From assembly GCF_040546275.1 (NCBI RefSeq), contig NZ_JBEPNO010000004.1, forward strand, positions 235,541 to 299,540: a stretch of DNA of 64,000 nucleotides. Direction: 5' to 3'. Shown piece by piece: positions 38,176 to 47,002 of this stretch; position 1 is the stretch's first letter; each line of letters starts with the position of its first letter. Both the position numbers and the translations under genes were made by a program. Under the pieces are notes generated by a model, which had not been told where the DNA came from, did no database searches, and saw nothing but the letters and a program-made list of their open reading frames with translations. The stretch comes from Nakamurella sp040546275. Its GTDB lineage: Bacteria; Actinomycetota; Actinomycetes; Mycobacteriales; Nakamurellaceae.

Positions 38176-38235
38176 GGGTTGCCGTCAGCGGGGTTGCCGT
38201 CAGCGGGGTTGCCGATAGCAGGGTTGCCGAGATCG
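38176..38235. repeat. Four tandem 15-bp units between DUF4129 and the next gene
   Basis: GGGTTGCCGTCAGCG is repeated at 38176 and 38191, with variants at 38206 and 38221 and a decayed fifth (GGATTGCG) just before the ATG at 38246. The array fills almost the whole gap between two genes of one apparent operon, including the ribosome-site region of the downstream gene. Confidence 0.92.
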
Positions 38236-38245
38236 GGATTGCGCC

Positions 38246-38809
38246 ATGACCGGGCCCGGCGGCCTGGACTACGGGCCACCCACGCCACCCCGGACCCCCG
38301 CTTCGGTCCACCTGTGGCTGTCCCTGGCGATGGGCGGGATCGTTGCCCTTGCTCTCTACGTGGGGCGCGTCCCCGTGTTGCGGGATGCCGCCATCGGCGC
38401 GGTCCTGGCCGCGGCCGCGTTCGTCCTGCTCCGGGCGATGGAGGTGGGCCAGGTCGAGTGGCCGGCGCCGCCGTCGGGATACGCGCGGCGGACCGCCGCC
38501 ACCCAACGGTGGCGCCTCAACGGGTTCGACTCGATGGTCGACAAGACCCCCGGGCTCAGCCCGCACCTGCGTCAGCGATTGCAGGTCCTTGCCACTGCCA
38601 TCCTGACCCGGCGTGAACTGGTGCCGGGATCATCGGACGCCATCGCGCTGCTGGGCATGCGCTCCCACGACATCCTCTATCCCGAACTGCTCACCGCCTC
38701 CGATCGCGAGAGCGGGCGGGTACCCGCCGACGAATTCACCTACGACGAACTGGCCACCATGACGGACCGGCTGCTGGAACTCAGCGCACCGACGAAAGGA
38801 AAGAGATGA
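38246..38809 (+). CDS. Uncharacterised membrane protein of the MoxR/DUF58 cluster
   Basis: A 187-residue protein with a Pro-rich N-terminus, two hydrophobic helices (about 24-40 and 45-65), then a soluble cytoplasmic part ending in charged residues (APTKGKR). No named family was recognised. It starts just after a repeat array that replaces a normal ribosome site (no clear one is seen), and its stop overlaps the MoxR gene by 4 bases, so it is coupled to it. A role as membrane partner of MoxR is inferred from position only. Confidence 0.7.
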   Translation: MTGPGGLDYGPPTPPRTPASVHLWLSLAMGGIVALALYVGRVPVLRDAAIGAVLAAAAFVLLRAMEVGQVEWPAPPSGYARRTAATQRWRLNGFDSMVDKTPGLSPHLRQRLQVLATAILTRRELVPGSSDAIALLGMRSHDILYPELLTASDRESGRVPADEFTYDELATMTDRLLELSAPTKGKR

Positions 38810-39825
38810 CGACGCCCCCGACCACGGTCGACACCACCAAGGCAGGGACCGAATCGGTCGCCTCACCCGCCGAGATCGCCCATACCGCAGGTCGTCTCGC
38901 CGAGTCCGTCGGAACGGCGGTGGTGGGCAACGGCTATCCGTTGCGGCTGGCACTTGCCGCGATCCTGGCCGGTGGGCACGTGCTGTTCGAGGACAACCCG
39001 GGCCTCGGCAAGACTCTGCTGGCCCGCAGCCTGGCCGGCGCGCTCGGCCTGGAATTCCGGCGCCTCCAGTTCACTCCTGATCTGCTCCCGTCCGACATCA
39101 CCGGGTCCTACCTCTACCACCCCGGCAAGGCGGAGTTCCGGTTCCAGGCAGGACCGGTGTTCGCCGGTCTGCTGCTCGCCGACGAGATCAACCGGACTCC
39201 ACCCAAGACGCAGTCGGCGCTGCTGGAAGCAATGCAGGAGGGCCAGGTCAGCGTCGAGGGCAACACCCACATGCTGCCGCGTCCGTTCCACGTGATCGCC
39301 ACCGCCAACCAGATCGAGTACGAGGGGACCTACGCGCTGCCCGAGGCGCAGTTGGACCGTTTCCTGATCCGCACCCGCCTCGGATACCCGCCGCCGCAGG
39401 CCGAGGCCGAGATGCTGCGGCGCCGGATTGCCAGGGCCAAGGGTGACCAGCCGGTTGCCCAGGTCACCGACCCGGCCAGCCTGCTCCGCCTGCAGGCGGG
39501 GGTCGAGCGGGTCGATGCCGACGCCGACATCATCGGCTACTGCGTGGATCTGGCGACCGCCAGCCGCCGCCACAGTTCGGTCGAGGCCGGCGTCTCGCCG
39601 CGCGGGACCCAGGCGCTGCTGCTGCTGGCCCGGGCCTGGGCCGTGCTGGACGGTCGCGGATTCGTGTTGCCCGAGGACGTCAAGGCGGTGGCCGTCGCCG
39701 GGTTGGGCCACCGCCTGGTCCTGACGTTGCAGGCCAATGCCGAATCGGTCTCGGGGGAGGACGTGGTGCGGCAGTTGTTGGCGACCGTCCCGACACCGCC
39801 GACCCTGCGCGCAGTCACGCGTTGA
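38806..39825 (+). CDS. MoxR-family AAA+ ATPase
   Basis: A 339-residue AAA+ protein. Walker A is EDNPGLGKTLLAR, Walker B LLADEINRTPPKTQSALLEAMQE, sensor region VIATANQIEYEGTYALPEAQLDRFL, and the C-terminal lid has GVSPRGTQALLLLARAWA. MoxR proteins act as chaperones that help assemble or activate protein complexes, usually with a vWA or DUF58 partner; a DUF58 gene follows. ATG overlaps the previous stop (ATGA). Length is normal for the family. Confidence 0.95.
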   Translation: MTTPPTTVDTTKAGTESVASPAEIAHTAGRLAESVGTAVVGNGYPLRLALAAILAGGHVLFEDNPGLGKTLLARSLAGALGLEFRRLQFTPDLLPSDITGSYLYHPGKAEFRFQAGPVFAGLLLADEINRTPPKTQSALLEAMQEGQVSVEGNTHMLPRPFHVIATANQIEYEGTYALPEAQLDRFLIRTRLGYPPPQAEAEMLRRRIARAKGDQPVAQVTDPASLLRLQAGVERVDADADIIGYCVDLATASRRHSSVEAGVSPRGTQALLLLARAWAVLDGRGFVLPEDVKAVAVAGLGHRLVLTLQANAESVSGEDVVRQLLATVPTPPTLRAVTR

Positions 39826-39847
39826 CTTCCGTCATGACGGCGGTTCG

Positions 39848-41278
39848 ATGATCCCGCCACCGCCTGTCTTCGCCGTGCCGCGAGCCCGGACCCCCGGACG
39901 GGGCTGGCGTCCGACCGCCGCCCTCTACCGCGGGGTCGCGTTCGCCACCCTCGGGCTTGGACTCGGGATCGCCTTCGGGCGTGCGGATATCGCCGTCCTG
40001 GGCATCCCATTCGCGCTGGGACTGATCCTGGCCCTATCGGTCCGCCAGCCCGGCGAGCAACTCCCGGTGGCCTCGGCCCGACCGGACGGCGCCGTCTTCG
40101 GTGACCGGCCGGCCGTCGTCGCGAACGACGTCAGCGGGCTCGAGGGCGTCCAGCTGGTGTCGCTCCGGACGCCCGAGGCCAGTGGTGATCCGGCCCAGGG
40201 CTGGACCACCATGACCGGCGGTCGCGACGGCACGGTGGACGTCGTCACCAAGGCCGCTGCGTGGGGGTCGATGCTTCTGGCGCGTCCGGATCTGCTGGCC
40301 GCAAGCTCCGACGGGCTCTTCATGGCCGGTCCGCTGCTCAGCGAGGAACTCCGCGTCATCGTTCCGCCATCGGTGGAGAAGGTGAACGGCTTCGATCTGC
40401 CGCCCATCCTCGGCGGTTGGGCGGGAGAGCATCGCAGTCGCCGCCCCGGCACCGGCGGCGATCTGATCGACCTGCGGGAGTTCGCTCCCGGCGACCGGCT
40501 GCGGAGCATCCACTGGCGTGCCTACGCCCGTCATCAGAAGCTGTTCGTGCGCCGGACGCAGAGCGACGCCGACACCGAGTTCGTGCTGTGCCTGGACACC
40601 CGCTACGAGATCCTGCCCAAGACCAGGGATCCGCTCACAGACTGGCAGCGATATCGCAGTACCACCAGCCGCACGGTCGGCCGCCTACGACGATTTTTCT
40701 CCGGTCTCGTCCGGGTGGCTGCGCCGACCGACGGGCCGGACCCGGAGGTACCCCGCTCCAGCATCGATCTGACGGTGGCCGCCGCCACCGCGATCACCGC
40801 CACCCAGCTGAAGGCCGGGGACCGGGTGGGGGTGCTCGACCTGTCGGCCATTCGTCGGCACATTCGGATGGGCAGCGGATCCCGTCACCTGCAACGGATC
40901 CGGCACCAGCTCGCGCAGGTGCAGGTGTCGAGGCAGCGCTGGATGCCCAAGCCCGAGCTCTGGGGCCTGCCGTCCTCCGCCGTCGTGGTGATGCTCTCCC
41001 CGATGATCGACGACATCGCCCTGCAGGCGGCCACGGACGCCGCCGGCCGCGGGCACCAGTTGATCGTGGTGGACACGTTGCCGGCCAGGGCGCTCCTGGA
41101 TGTGACGGTGAGGGACCCACACCCGCAGGCGAAGAAGGAGGTCCAGCTCCTGCTCGCCGAGCGCGTCGTCCGGCTGGACCGGCTGCGGGCCAAGGGAATC
41201 GCCGTGCTGACGTGGGAGGGCGGTCAGTTCGCCACCGATCTGTCCGCCTCGATGAAGATGCGGAGGCTCCGCCGATGA
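39848..41278 (+). CDS. DUF58-domain protein
   Basis: A 476-residue protein from ATG 39848. Two membrane helices near 25-65, then a soluble region with the DUF58 core LREFAPGDRLRSIHWRAYAR and the following VRRTQ, and a vWA-like continuation with a stretch of basic residues near 280. The last part has VVVMLSPMIDD. DUF58 proteins are standard partners of MoxR ATPases, but their biochemical role is unknown. It overlaps the next gene by 4 bases. The frame is open upstream into moxR, but that part lacks protein character. Confidence 0.88.
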   Translation: MIPPPPVFAVPRARTPGRGWRPTAALYRGVAFATLGLGLGIAFGRADIAVLGIPFALGLILALSVRQPGEQLPVASARPDGAVFGDRPAVVANDVSGLEGVQLVSLRTPEASGDPAQGWTTMTGGRDGTVDVVTKAAAWGSMLLARPDLLAASSDGLFMAGPLLSEELRVIVPPSVEKVNGFDLPPILGGWAGEHRSRRPGTGGDLIDLREFAPGDRLRSIHWRAYARHQKLFVRRTQSDADTEFVLCLDTRYEILPKTRDPLTDWQRYRSTTSRTVGRLRRFFSGLVRVAAPTDGPDPEVPRSSIDLTVAAATAITATQLKAGDRVGVLDLSAIRRHIRMGSGSRHLQRIRHQLAQVQVSRQRWMPKPELWGLPSSAVVVMLSPMIDDIALQAATDAAGRGHQLIVVDTLPARALLDVTVRDPHPQAKKEVQLLLAERVVRLDRLRAKGIAVLTWEGGQFATDLSASMKMRRLRR

Positions 41279-41784
41279 GTGCGGACCAGCAGCCCCGTGA
41301 GCGCAGTGCCTACGACCTGGCCGGCTCGCACCTGGAAGAGTTCGAGACGCCAACGGTGAACCGCGCTGTCCTGCCCGGGGGTGGTAGCTGGCTGCGCATC
41401 ATGCTCGCGCTGACCACCGCGCTCACCATGGTGGTCCTCTGGAAGGAACCGGAGATCGAGACCCAGGTCTGGATGCAGTTGTTCCTGATGGTCGGCGTGG
41501 GACTATGGGTGCTCATGCGGCCCGGATCAGCGGCGTCCGCGGTGCTGCTCGTCGGCGCGCTGACCGCGCGCGTCTTCCTCGGACACCCCCAGCTGGACGG
41601 TTCGCTCATCGCTCTGGTGGTGCTGCTGCCGCTGGTCCATCAGCTCGCAGCGTTGTCGGCGGTCGTTCCGCTGCGCTCCAATGTGCAATGGGCGGCGCTG
41701 ATGCCGACGGGGCTCCGGTACTTCGGCGCCGTGTCGGCCACGGTGCTCGGGCTCATCCTGAGCCAGCTGTTCGGCTGGTGGTGA
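41275..41784 (+). CDS. Uncharacterised membrane protein, last gene of the MoxR/DUF58 cluster
   Basis: A 169-residue protein with a polar N-terminus of about 40 residues followed by five or six hydrophobic helices. No family was recognised. It is coupled to the DUF58 gene by an ATGA overlap. The strict overlap chain from 38246 to 41784 suggests one functional unit at the membrane. Confidence 0.75.
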   Translation: MSADQQPRERSAYDLAGSHLEEFETPTVNRAVLPGGGSWLRIMLALTTALTMVVLWKEPEIETQVWMQLFLMVGVGLWVLMRPGSAASAVLLVGALTARVFLGHPQLDGSLIALVVLLPLVHQLAALSAVVPLRSNVQWAALMPTGLRYFGAVSATVLGLILSQLFGWW

Positions 41785-41821
41785 GAGGCGGCCACGTCGG
41801 CACCGGGATCCGACCGGGATC

Positions 41822-41899
41822 GGCGTCCTGGCAAGGCCTGCCGGGTCCTGGCACGGTCCCCGGGCCTTGCCGGGTTCACGCGGACCTTGCCAGGATGCC
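41822..41899. terminator. Large imperfect hairpin between convergent genes
   Basis: GGCGTCCTGGCAAGG (41822-41836) pairs with CCTTGCCAGGATGCC (41885-41899), 15 pairs with one G-T. The 48-base interior repeats related words (GTCCTGGCACGG, CCGGGCCTTGCCGGG) that can form inner stems. It lies between the plus-strand cluster and the minus-strand DUF1707 gene, so it could stop transcription from both sides. No T-run is present. Confidence 0.55.
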
Positions 41900-41922
41900 T
41901 GGCCGGAAACGCTGTGCCGCTA

Positions 41923-42423
41923 TCAGCGGCGGTCGGGGCGTTTCCAGCTGTCGCCCCACACGCTGCCGGCAATCGAGGAGATGAGCGGAATCAGCAGGAA
42001 CCACCACCACAATCCGGTGGCGAAGAACAGGCCCAACGCGATCAGGCTTGACGCCGCAGCGGCCGCGCCGACCAGCTTCTGCGCCTTGTTGCGGTCGTCT
42101 TGGACTGCCATGCCCGAGCTCTGCGCGCGGATCATCGCCGGGGTCTGCTGACCGACCGGTGCGAGCGGCCCGGCGGCGACGCCCGGGAGCGTCGGGTGCG
42201 GGGCCGGCAGGTCGGCGAACAGGGCCTGCAGTTCGCCCACCGTCTTCGCCGTGTTCGCGATCGCGCTCCGGGTGCCGTACTCGTCGAGATCCAGCCGCCC
42301 GGTGGTCATGTGCTCACCGAGAGCCTCGACTGCGGCGTTGCGCTCGGCGTCGCCGATGCGGATGGCCGGGGTGCCGGGGCCATTTTCATCCCCGACCGGC
42401 CGCGGTGGCTCGCTGATGGTCAT
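41923..42423 (-). CDS. DUF1707-domain membrane protein
   Basis: A 166-residue protein. The DUF1707 domain (about 20-75) shows the usual RIGDAERNAAVEALGEHMTTGRL, followed by LDEYGTR and LFADLP. Two hydrophobic segments near the C-terminus (about 115-155, including a WWW cluster) anchor it in the membrane. DUF1707 is common in actinobacteria and of unknown function. It begins 108 bases after the stop of the biotin carboxylase gene on the same strand. Confidence 0.88.
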   Translation of the reverse strand: MTISEPPRPVGDENGPGTPAIRIGDAERNAAVEALGEHMTTGRLDLDEYGTRSAIANTAKTVGELQALFADLPAPHPTLPGVAAGPLAPVGQQTPAMIRAQSSGMAVQDDRNKAQKLVGAAAAASSLIALGLFFATGLWWWFLLIPLISSIAGSVWGDSWKRPDRR

Positions 42424-42531
42424 CTCAGGACCTTAGCCGTGCCGGGTGGCGGCAATCTTCGAACCCACCACATCGACCAGGGTTCGGACGAAATGCGTGG
42501 TCCTCGCGCAGCACGTCATCGGGTCCGACCG

Positions 42532-44325
42532 TCAGCCCTCTGGCTCCAGTTCTGCGATGACGGCGCCGGCGATGATGGCGTCGCCGACGGAGATCTGCAC
42601 CGACTTGATGACGCCGGCCCTCGCAGCGGTGATCGGATTCTCCATCTTCATCGCCTCGATGACGGCGAGCACCTCACCCGCTTCGACCGACTGTCCTTCC
42701 TGCACAGCGACTTTCACCACGGTGCCCTGCATGGTCGCGCGGATCTCGTTGCCGGAGCCGGCCTCCGCGGCGGCGGAGCGGGTCCGTCGCTGAGTGCGCT
42801 GGACACGTTGCTGACGGCCGGCCGGCGCTCCGGCCGATGCTGCACTGAACAGGTCGGCCGGCAACTTGACCTCGATCCGCCGGCCGTTGACCTCTGCCAC
42901 CACGGTGCGCCGTTCACCCGATCCGCCCTCGTCGGGCGACCCGGCGTCGGGATCGGCGGCGGCGAACGGCGGAATCGTGTTGTCGAACTCGGTCTCGATC
43001 CAGCGGGTGTGCACGGTGAAGGTGCCGTCGGCCCCGACGAAGGCCGGATCGGACACCACGGCCCGGTGGAAAGGCAGGGCGGTCGCCATCCCGTCGATCT
43101 GCATCTCGGCGAGGGCGCGCCGCGACCGCTCCAGCGCCTCGGTCCGATCGGCACCCGTGACGATCAGCTTCGCCAGCAGCGAGTCGAAGTTGCCCGAGAC
43201 CACCGACCCCGACTCCACTCCCGAGTCCAGCCGGACCCCCGGCCCGGTGGGCGCCAGAAATCTGGTGATGCTGCCGGGGGCCGGTAGGAATCCGCGTCCC
43301 GGGTCCTCGCCGTTCATCCGGAACTCGAAGCTGTGTCCTCTCGGCTCCGGATCGGTGTCCCACCGCAGTTTCTCGCCGTCGGCGATGCGGAACTGCTCCC
43401 GTACCAGGTCCAATCCGCTGGTCTCCTCCGAGACGGGATGTTCGACCTGCAGCCTGGTGTTCACCTCGAGGAAGGAGATGTCGCCGTCCGCGCCGACCAG
43501 GAACTCCACCGTGCCGGCGCCGCTGTAGTCCGCCTGGCGGCAGATGGCCTTGGCCGCCTGGTGGATGGTGGCCCGCTGGTCGTCCGTCAGGAACGGCGCG
43601 GGCGCCTCCTCCACCAGTTTCTGGAATCGGCGCTGCAACGAGCAGTCGCGGGTACCGACCACGATGACGGTGCCGTGCTGGTCGGCCAGCACCTGCGCCT
43701 CGACGTGGCGCGGTTTGTCGAGGTATTTCTCGACGAAGCACTCACCGCGACCGAAGGCGGAGATCGCCTCGCGCACCGCGGATTCGAACAGTTCGGGGAT
43801 CTCGGCCATGGTGCGAGCCACCTTGAGGCCTCGCCCGCCGCCGCCGAAGGCCGCCTTGATCGCCACCGGTAGGCCGAACTCCTCCGCGAAGGTGATCACC
43901 TCGTCCGGGCCGGCGACCGGGTCGGAGGTGCCCGGCACCAGCGGGGCCCCGGCCGCGACGGCGATGTGCCGTGCCGTCACCTTGTCGCCGAGTTCCCGGA
44001 TCGCTCTCGGGCTCGGACCGATCCAGATCAGCCCGGCGTCCAGGACGGCCTGCGCGAAATCGGCGTTCTCGGAGAGGAATCCATAGCCGGGGTGCACGGC
44101 GTCCGCGCCGGACCGCTTGGCGACGTCGATCAGCTTCGAGATGTCGAGGTAGGTCTGGGCGGAGGTGGCGCCGTCCAGCGCGAAGGCCTCGTCGGCCAGT
44201 CGGACGTGCAGCGCGTCGGCGTCCGGGTCCGCATACACCGCAACCGAAGTCAGGCCGGCGTCGCTGCAGGCCCGCGCTACGCGGACCGCGATCTCGCCGC
44301 GGTTGGCGATCAGGACCTTGTGCAT
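42532..44325 (-). CDS. Acyl-CoA carboxylase alpha chain: biotin carboxylase and biotin carrier
   Basis: A 597-residue protein. The N-terminal 450 residues are biotin carboxylase: KVLIANRGEIAVRVARA, the ATP-grasp loop AFGGGGRGLKV, and EVNTRLQVEHPVSEE. A basic linker at about 480-520 leads to the biotinyl domain with AMKMEN, biotin on Lys560. It carries CO2 to the carboxyltransferase AccD, encoded 860 bases upstream with maf and accE between. In M. tuberculosis the equivalent at this location is accA3, shared by several carboxylases. BirA, encoded at 48.4 kb, should attach the biotin. Confidence 0.95.
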   Translation of the reverse strand: MHKVLIANRGEIAVRVARACSDAGLTSVAVYADPDADALHVRLADEAFALDGATSAQTYLDISKLIDVAKRSGADAVHPGYGFLSENADFAQAVLDAGLIWIGPSPRAIRELGDKVTARHIAVAAGAPLVPGTSDPVAGPDEVITFAEEFGLPVAIKAAFGGGGRGLKVARTMAEIPELFESAVREAISAFGRGECFVEKYLDKPRHVEAQVLADQHGTVIVVGTRDCSLQRRFQKLVEEAPAPFLTDDQRATIHQAAKAICRQADYSGAGTVEFLVGADGDISFLEVNTRLQVEHPVSEETSGLDLVREQFRIADGEKLRWDTDPEPRGHSFEFRMNGEDPGRGFLPAPGSITRFLAPTGPGVRLDSGVESGSVVSGNFDSLLAKLIVTGADRTEALERSRRALAEMQIDGMATALPFHRAVVSDPAFVGADGTFTVHTRWIETEFDNTIPPFAAADPDAGSPDEGGSGERRTVVAEVNGRRIEVKLPADLFSAASAGAPAGRQQRVQRTQRRTRSAAAEAGSGNEIRATMQGTVVKVAVQEGQSVEAGEVLAVIEAMKMENPITAARAGVIKSVQISVGDAIIAGAVIAELEPEG

Positions 44326-44346
44326 GTCAGCTGGACCTTTCTTCGA

Positions 44347-45006
44347 TCATGGTTGCCGGCGCCAGAGGTCGACCACCGAGATGTTGACGTCGGCGAGCAG
44401 CGAGCGGGTGAGCGGGAGCGAGATGCCGATGACGCTCGAGTGGTCGCCGTCGACGCCTTCGACGAACCACCCGCCGTATCCGTCGATGGTCAGCCCGCCG
44501 GCCACCTGGAGCGGTTCGCCGGTGGCGAGGTATGCGGTGATCTCCTCCTCGGACGGGCGGCCGAAGCGGATGCCGGTCCGTTGGTGGCCGGACGATCGGG
44601 CGACCACCTCGCCACCGCGCAACAGCACGACCGCGTGACCGGTCAGCAGATCGCCGGTGGCACCGGACATCTCGGACCACTCGCGCCGGGCCTGGGCGGC
44701 ATCCGCGGGCTTGCCCCGCAGCGTTCCGTTCATCAGCAGCATCGAGTCGCACCCGATGACGACGGCGTTCGGGTGCTCACGTGCGACGAGGGGCAGGACA
44801 GCCTCGGCCTTCGCGGCGGCGAGTGCGGTGACGGTGACGGCCGGTCCGAGATGGGTATTCGCGGCCTCGACCGCGGGCTCGTCGACGCCCGAGACATGCA
44901 CGACCGGGTCGATGCCGGCCGCCCGGAGAACGGACAGTCGGGCCGGCGATGCCGAGGCGAGCACCGTCGTCAGGAACGTCGACTCGGATGCGCCGGGCGT
45001 GCTCAT
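44347..45006 (-). CDS. maf: Maf-family nucleotide pyrophosphatase
   Basis: A 219-residue protein from ATG 45006, which overlaps the accE stop. Family motifs are LASASPARLSVLRAAGI at the start, GCDSMLLMNG and GKPADAAQA in the centre and GGLTIDGYGGWFVEGVDGD near the end. Maf proteins hydrolyse nucleoside triphosphates, especially modified ones, and affect cell division when overproduced. The accD-accE-maf order is common in actinobacteria, so its place here is conserved, not functional evidence for fatty-acid metabolism. Usual length about 190-215. Confidence 0.93.
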   Translation of the reverse strand: MSTPGASESTFLTTVLASASPARLSVLRAAGIDPVVHVSGVDEPAVEAANTHLGPAVTVTALAAAKAEAVLPLVAREHPNAVVIGCDSMLLMNGTLRGKPADAAQARREWSEMSGATGDLLTGHAVVLLRGGEVVARSSGHQRTGIRFGRPSEEEITAYLATGEPLQVAGGLTIDGYGGWFVEGVDGDHSSVIGISLPLTRSLLADVNISVVDLWRRQP

Positions 45007-45191
45007 CTGTCCAGTCCCGAGGCCCACCAGGCGTTCTCGCCGACCGGCCAGCCGGTCTGGACCTGCCCCCACACCGAACGGTGGGAGGGAGCCGACGGTA
45101 CCGACCGGGTGTGCGAGGCAGCCAGGGCCACCACGACGGCCAGCACCGCCGCGACATCCTCGTCCCGGTTCGCCGGCCCGGAGCCGCTCAC
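45003..45191 (-). CDS. accE: AccE, epsilon subunit of acyl-CoA carboxylase
   Basis: A 62-residue protein starting with GTG 45191, inside the accD stop (GTGA), and ending inside the maf start (ATGA). It begins MSGSGPANRDEDVAAVLAVV and ends SVWGQVQTGWPVGENAWWASGLDR; the tail with W...W..SG is the typical mark of actinobacterial AccE. The subunit binds the carboxyltransferase and raises activity of the complex. It is easily overlooked because of its size and start codon. Confidence 0.9.
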   Translation of the reverse strand: MSGSGPANRDEDVAAVLAVVVALAASHTRSVPSAPSHRSVWGQVQTGWPVGENAWWASGLDR

Positions 45192-46783
45192 AGGGGAATG
45201 TTCCCGTGCTTGCGCGGCGGGAGGACCCGTCGCTTGTCGCGCAACATCTTCAGCGCGCTGGTGATGGCGGAGCGGGTGTTGCGGGGCGCGATCACGGCGT
45301 CCACGTAGCCGCGCTCGGCCGCCATGTACGGATTGACCAACGCGTTCTCGTACTCCTCCTGCAGTTGCGCCCGCCGCGCCGCCACGTCCTCGCCGCGCTC
45401 GCCGGCAGCGGCAAGGTCCTTGCGGTACAGGATGTTCACCGCGCCGGCTGCTCCGACCACCGCGATCTGCGCGGTCGGCCAGGCCAGGTTGACGTCGGCC
45501 CCGAGATGCTTGGACCCCATCACGTCGTAGGCGCCGCCGTAGGCCTTGCGGGTGATCACCGTGATCAACGGGACGGTCGCCTCGGCGTAGGCGTAGATCA
45601 GCTTCGCGCCGCGCCGGATGATGCCGTTCCACTCCTGGTCGGTACCGGGCAGGAACCCGGGCACGTCCACCAAGGTCAGCACGGGGACGTTGAACGCATC
45701 GCAGGTGCGGACGAATCTGGCCGCCTTTTCGGAGGCCTTGATGTCCAGGGTGCCGGCCAGATGCTGCGGTTGGTTGGCGACGATGCCGACGCTGGTGCCC
45801 CCGACCCGGCCGAACCCGGTGATGATGTTGGGCGCGTACAGGTCCTGGACGGGCAGGAAGTGCTCGTCGTCCAGCACGGCGGAGATCACCGACATCATGT
45901 CGTAGGGCTGGTTGGGCGAGTCCGGGATCAGCGCGTCGAGCGCCAGATCCTCGGCGGTGGGTCCTTCCTCGTCCCAATCGTCCGGCGCAGAAGGGGCGGT
46001 GGACATGTTGTTGGACGGCAGGAACGACAGCAGGTCGCGGACGTAGAGGATGGCGTCGGCCTCGTCGGCGGCCAGGTGGTGGGCATTGCCCGAGCGTTCG
46101 TTGTGGGTCCGCGCCCCGCCGAGATCCTCGAGCGTGACGTCCTCCCCGGTCACCGACTTCACGACATCCGGGCCGGTGATGAACATCTGGGACGTCTTGT
46201 CGACCATCACGACGAAATCGGTGAGGGCGGGGGAGTAGACGTGGCCACCGGCCGCCGCCCCCATGATCACGGAGATCTGCGGGATCACCCCCGAGGCGTG
46301 CACGTTGCGCTTGAAGATCTCGGCGTAGAGGCCGAGGGAGACAACGCCTTCCTGGATCCGCGCGCCACCGCCCTCGTTGATGCCGACCAGCGGGCGTCCG
46401 GTGGTGAGGGCGAAATCCATGATCTTGACGATCTTCTCGCCGTAGACCTCACCCAGCGAGCCGCCGAAGATGGTCACGTCCTGCGAGAAGACGCAGACCT
46501 GACGGCCGTCCACCGTCCCGAAGCCGGTGACCACCCCATCGCCCGGCGGCCGGCGGTCGGCCATCTGGAAGTTGGTCGACCGATGAACGGCCAGCGCGTC
46601 GAACTCGACGAACGATCCCTCGTCGAGGAGCAGTTCGATCCGCTCCCGGGCGGTGTTCTTGCCCTTGCCCCGGTGACGATCGACCGCAGCAGCACCGCCG
46701 GGTTCGTGCGCGGCAACGAGTCGCCGTTCGAGGTCTGCGAGCTTGCCGGCGGTGGTGTGCAGATCGGCGGCTGCGTCGTCCAC
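45188..46783 (-). CDS. Acyl-CoA (probably propionyl-CoA) carboxylase beta chain
   Basis: A 531-residue carboxyltransferase from GTG 46783, preceded by GAGGGGGAG; an ATG 69 bases upstream is in frame but adds a basic, unlikely leader. N-half motifs: GKGKNTARERIELLLDEGSF and INEGGGARIQEGV; C-half motifs: VDVPGFLPGTDQEW and GAAGAVNILYRKDL. These fit the AccD/PccB group that transfers carboxyl to propionyl- or acetyl-CoA; neighbours accE, birA and mutAB favour propionyl-CoA. It diverges from the MFS gene. Confidence 0.94.
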   Translation of the reverse strand: MDDAAADLHTTAGKLADLERRLVAAHEPGGAAAVDRHRGKGKNTARERIELLLDEGSFVEFDALAVHRSTNFQMADRRPPGDGVVTGFGTVDGRQVCVFSQDVTIFGGSLGEVYGEKIVKIMDFALTTGRPLVGINEGGGARIQEGVVSLGLYAEIFKRNVHASGVIPQISVIMGAAAGGHVYSPALTDFVVMVDKTSQMFITGPDVVKSVTGEDVTLEDLGGARTHNERSGNAHHLAADEADAILYVRDLLSFLPSNNMSTAPSAPDDWDEEGPTAEDLALDALIPDSPNQPYDMMSVISAVLDDEHFLPVQDLYAPNIITGFGRVGGTSVGIVANQPQHLAGTLDIKASEKAARFVRTCDAFNVPVLTLVDVPGFLPGTDQEWNGIIRRGAKLIYAYAEATVPLITVITRKAYGGAYDVMGSKHLGADVNLAWPTAQIAVVGAAGAVNILYRKDLAAAGERGEDVAARRAQLQEEYENALVNPYMAAERGYVDAVIAPRNTRSAITSALKMLRDKRRVLPPRKHGNIPL

Positions 46784-47002
46784 AGGTGTGACTCCCCCTC
46801 GGGATGCTCGTCGATGCGCGTGGTGAAACCACTTCGCACCATAGCAATGCACGTGATGTCCGCTTTGGATCGGTATTCGCTGGCGGGAGCATCAGGTTCC
46901 CCCGGCCGGGCAATTGACAGTGAGGGCGGGGTCACGCATCGTGAGGGTGATGATCATCGAAGGCCGATCCGGCGACGCTCTGCGGGCCGGCTCTTGACAG
47001 CG

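Noticed and set aside
44657..47002. Very long plus-strand open frame running into the MFS gene
   Set aside because: It is antisense to maf, accE and accD, which carry clear family motifs; only the part from 47003 on is membrane-protein-like.
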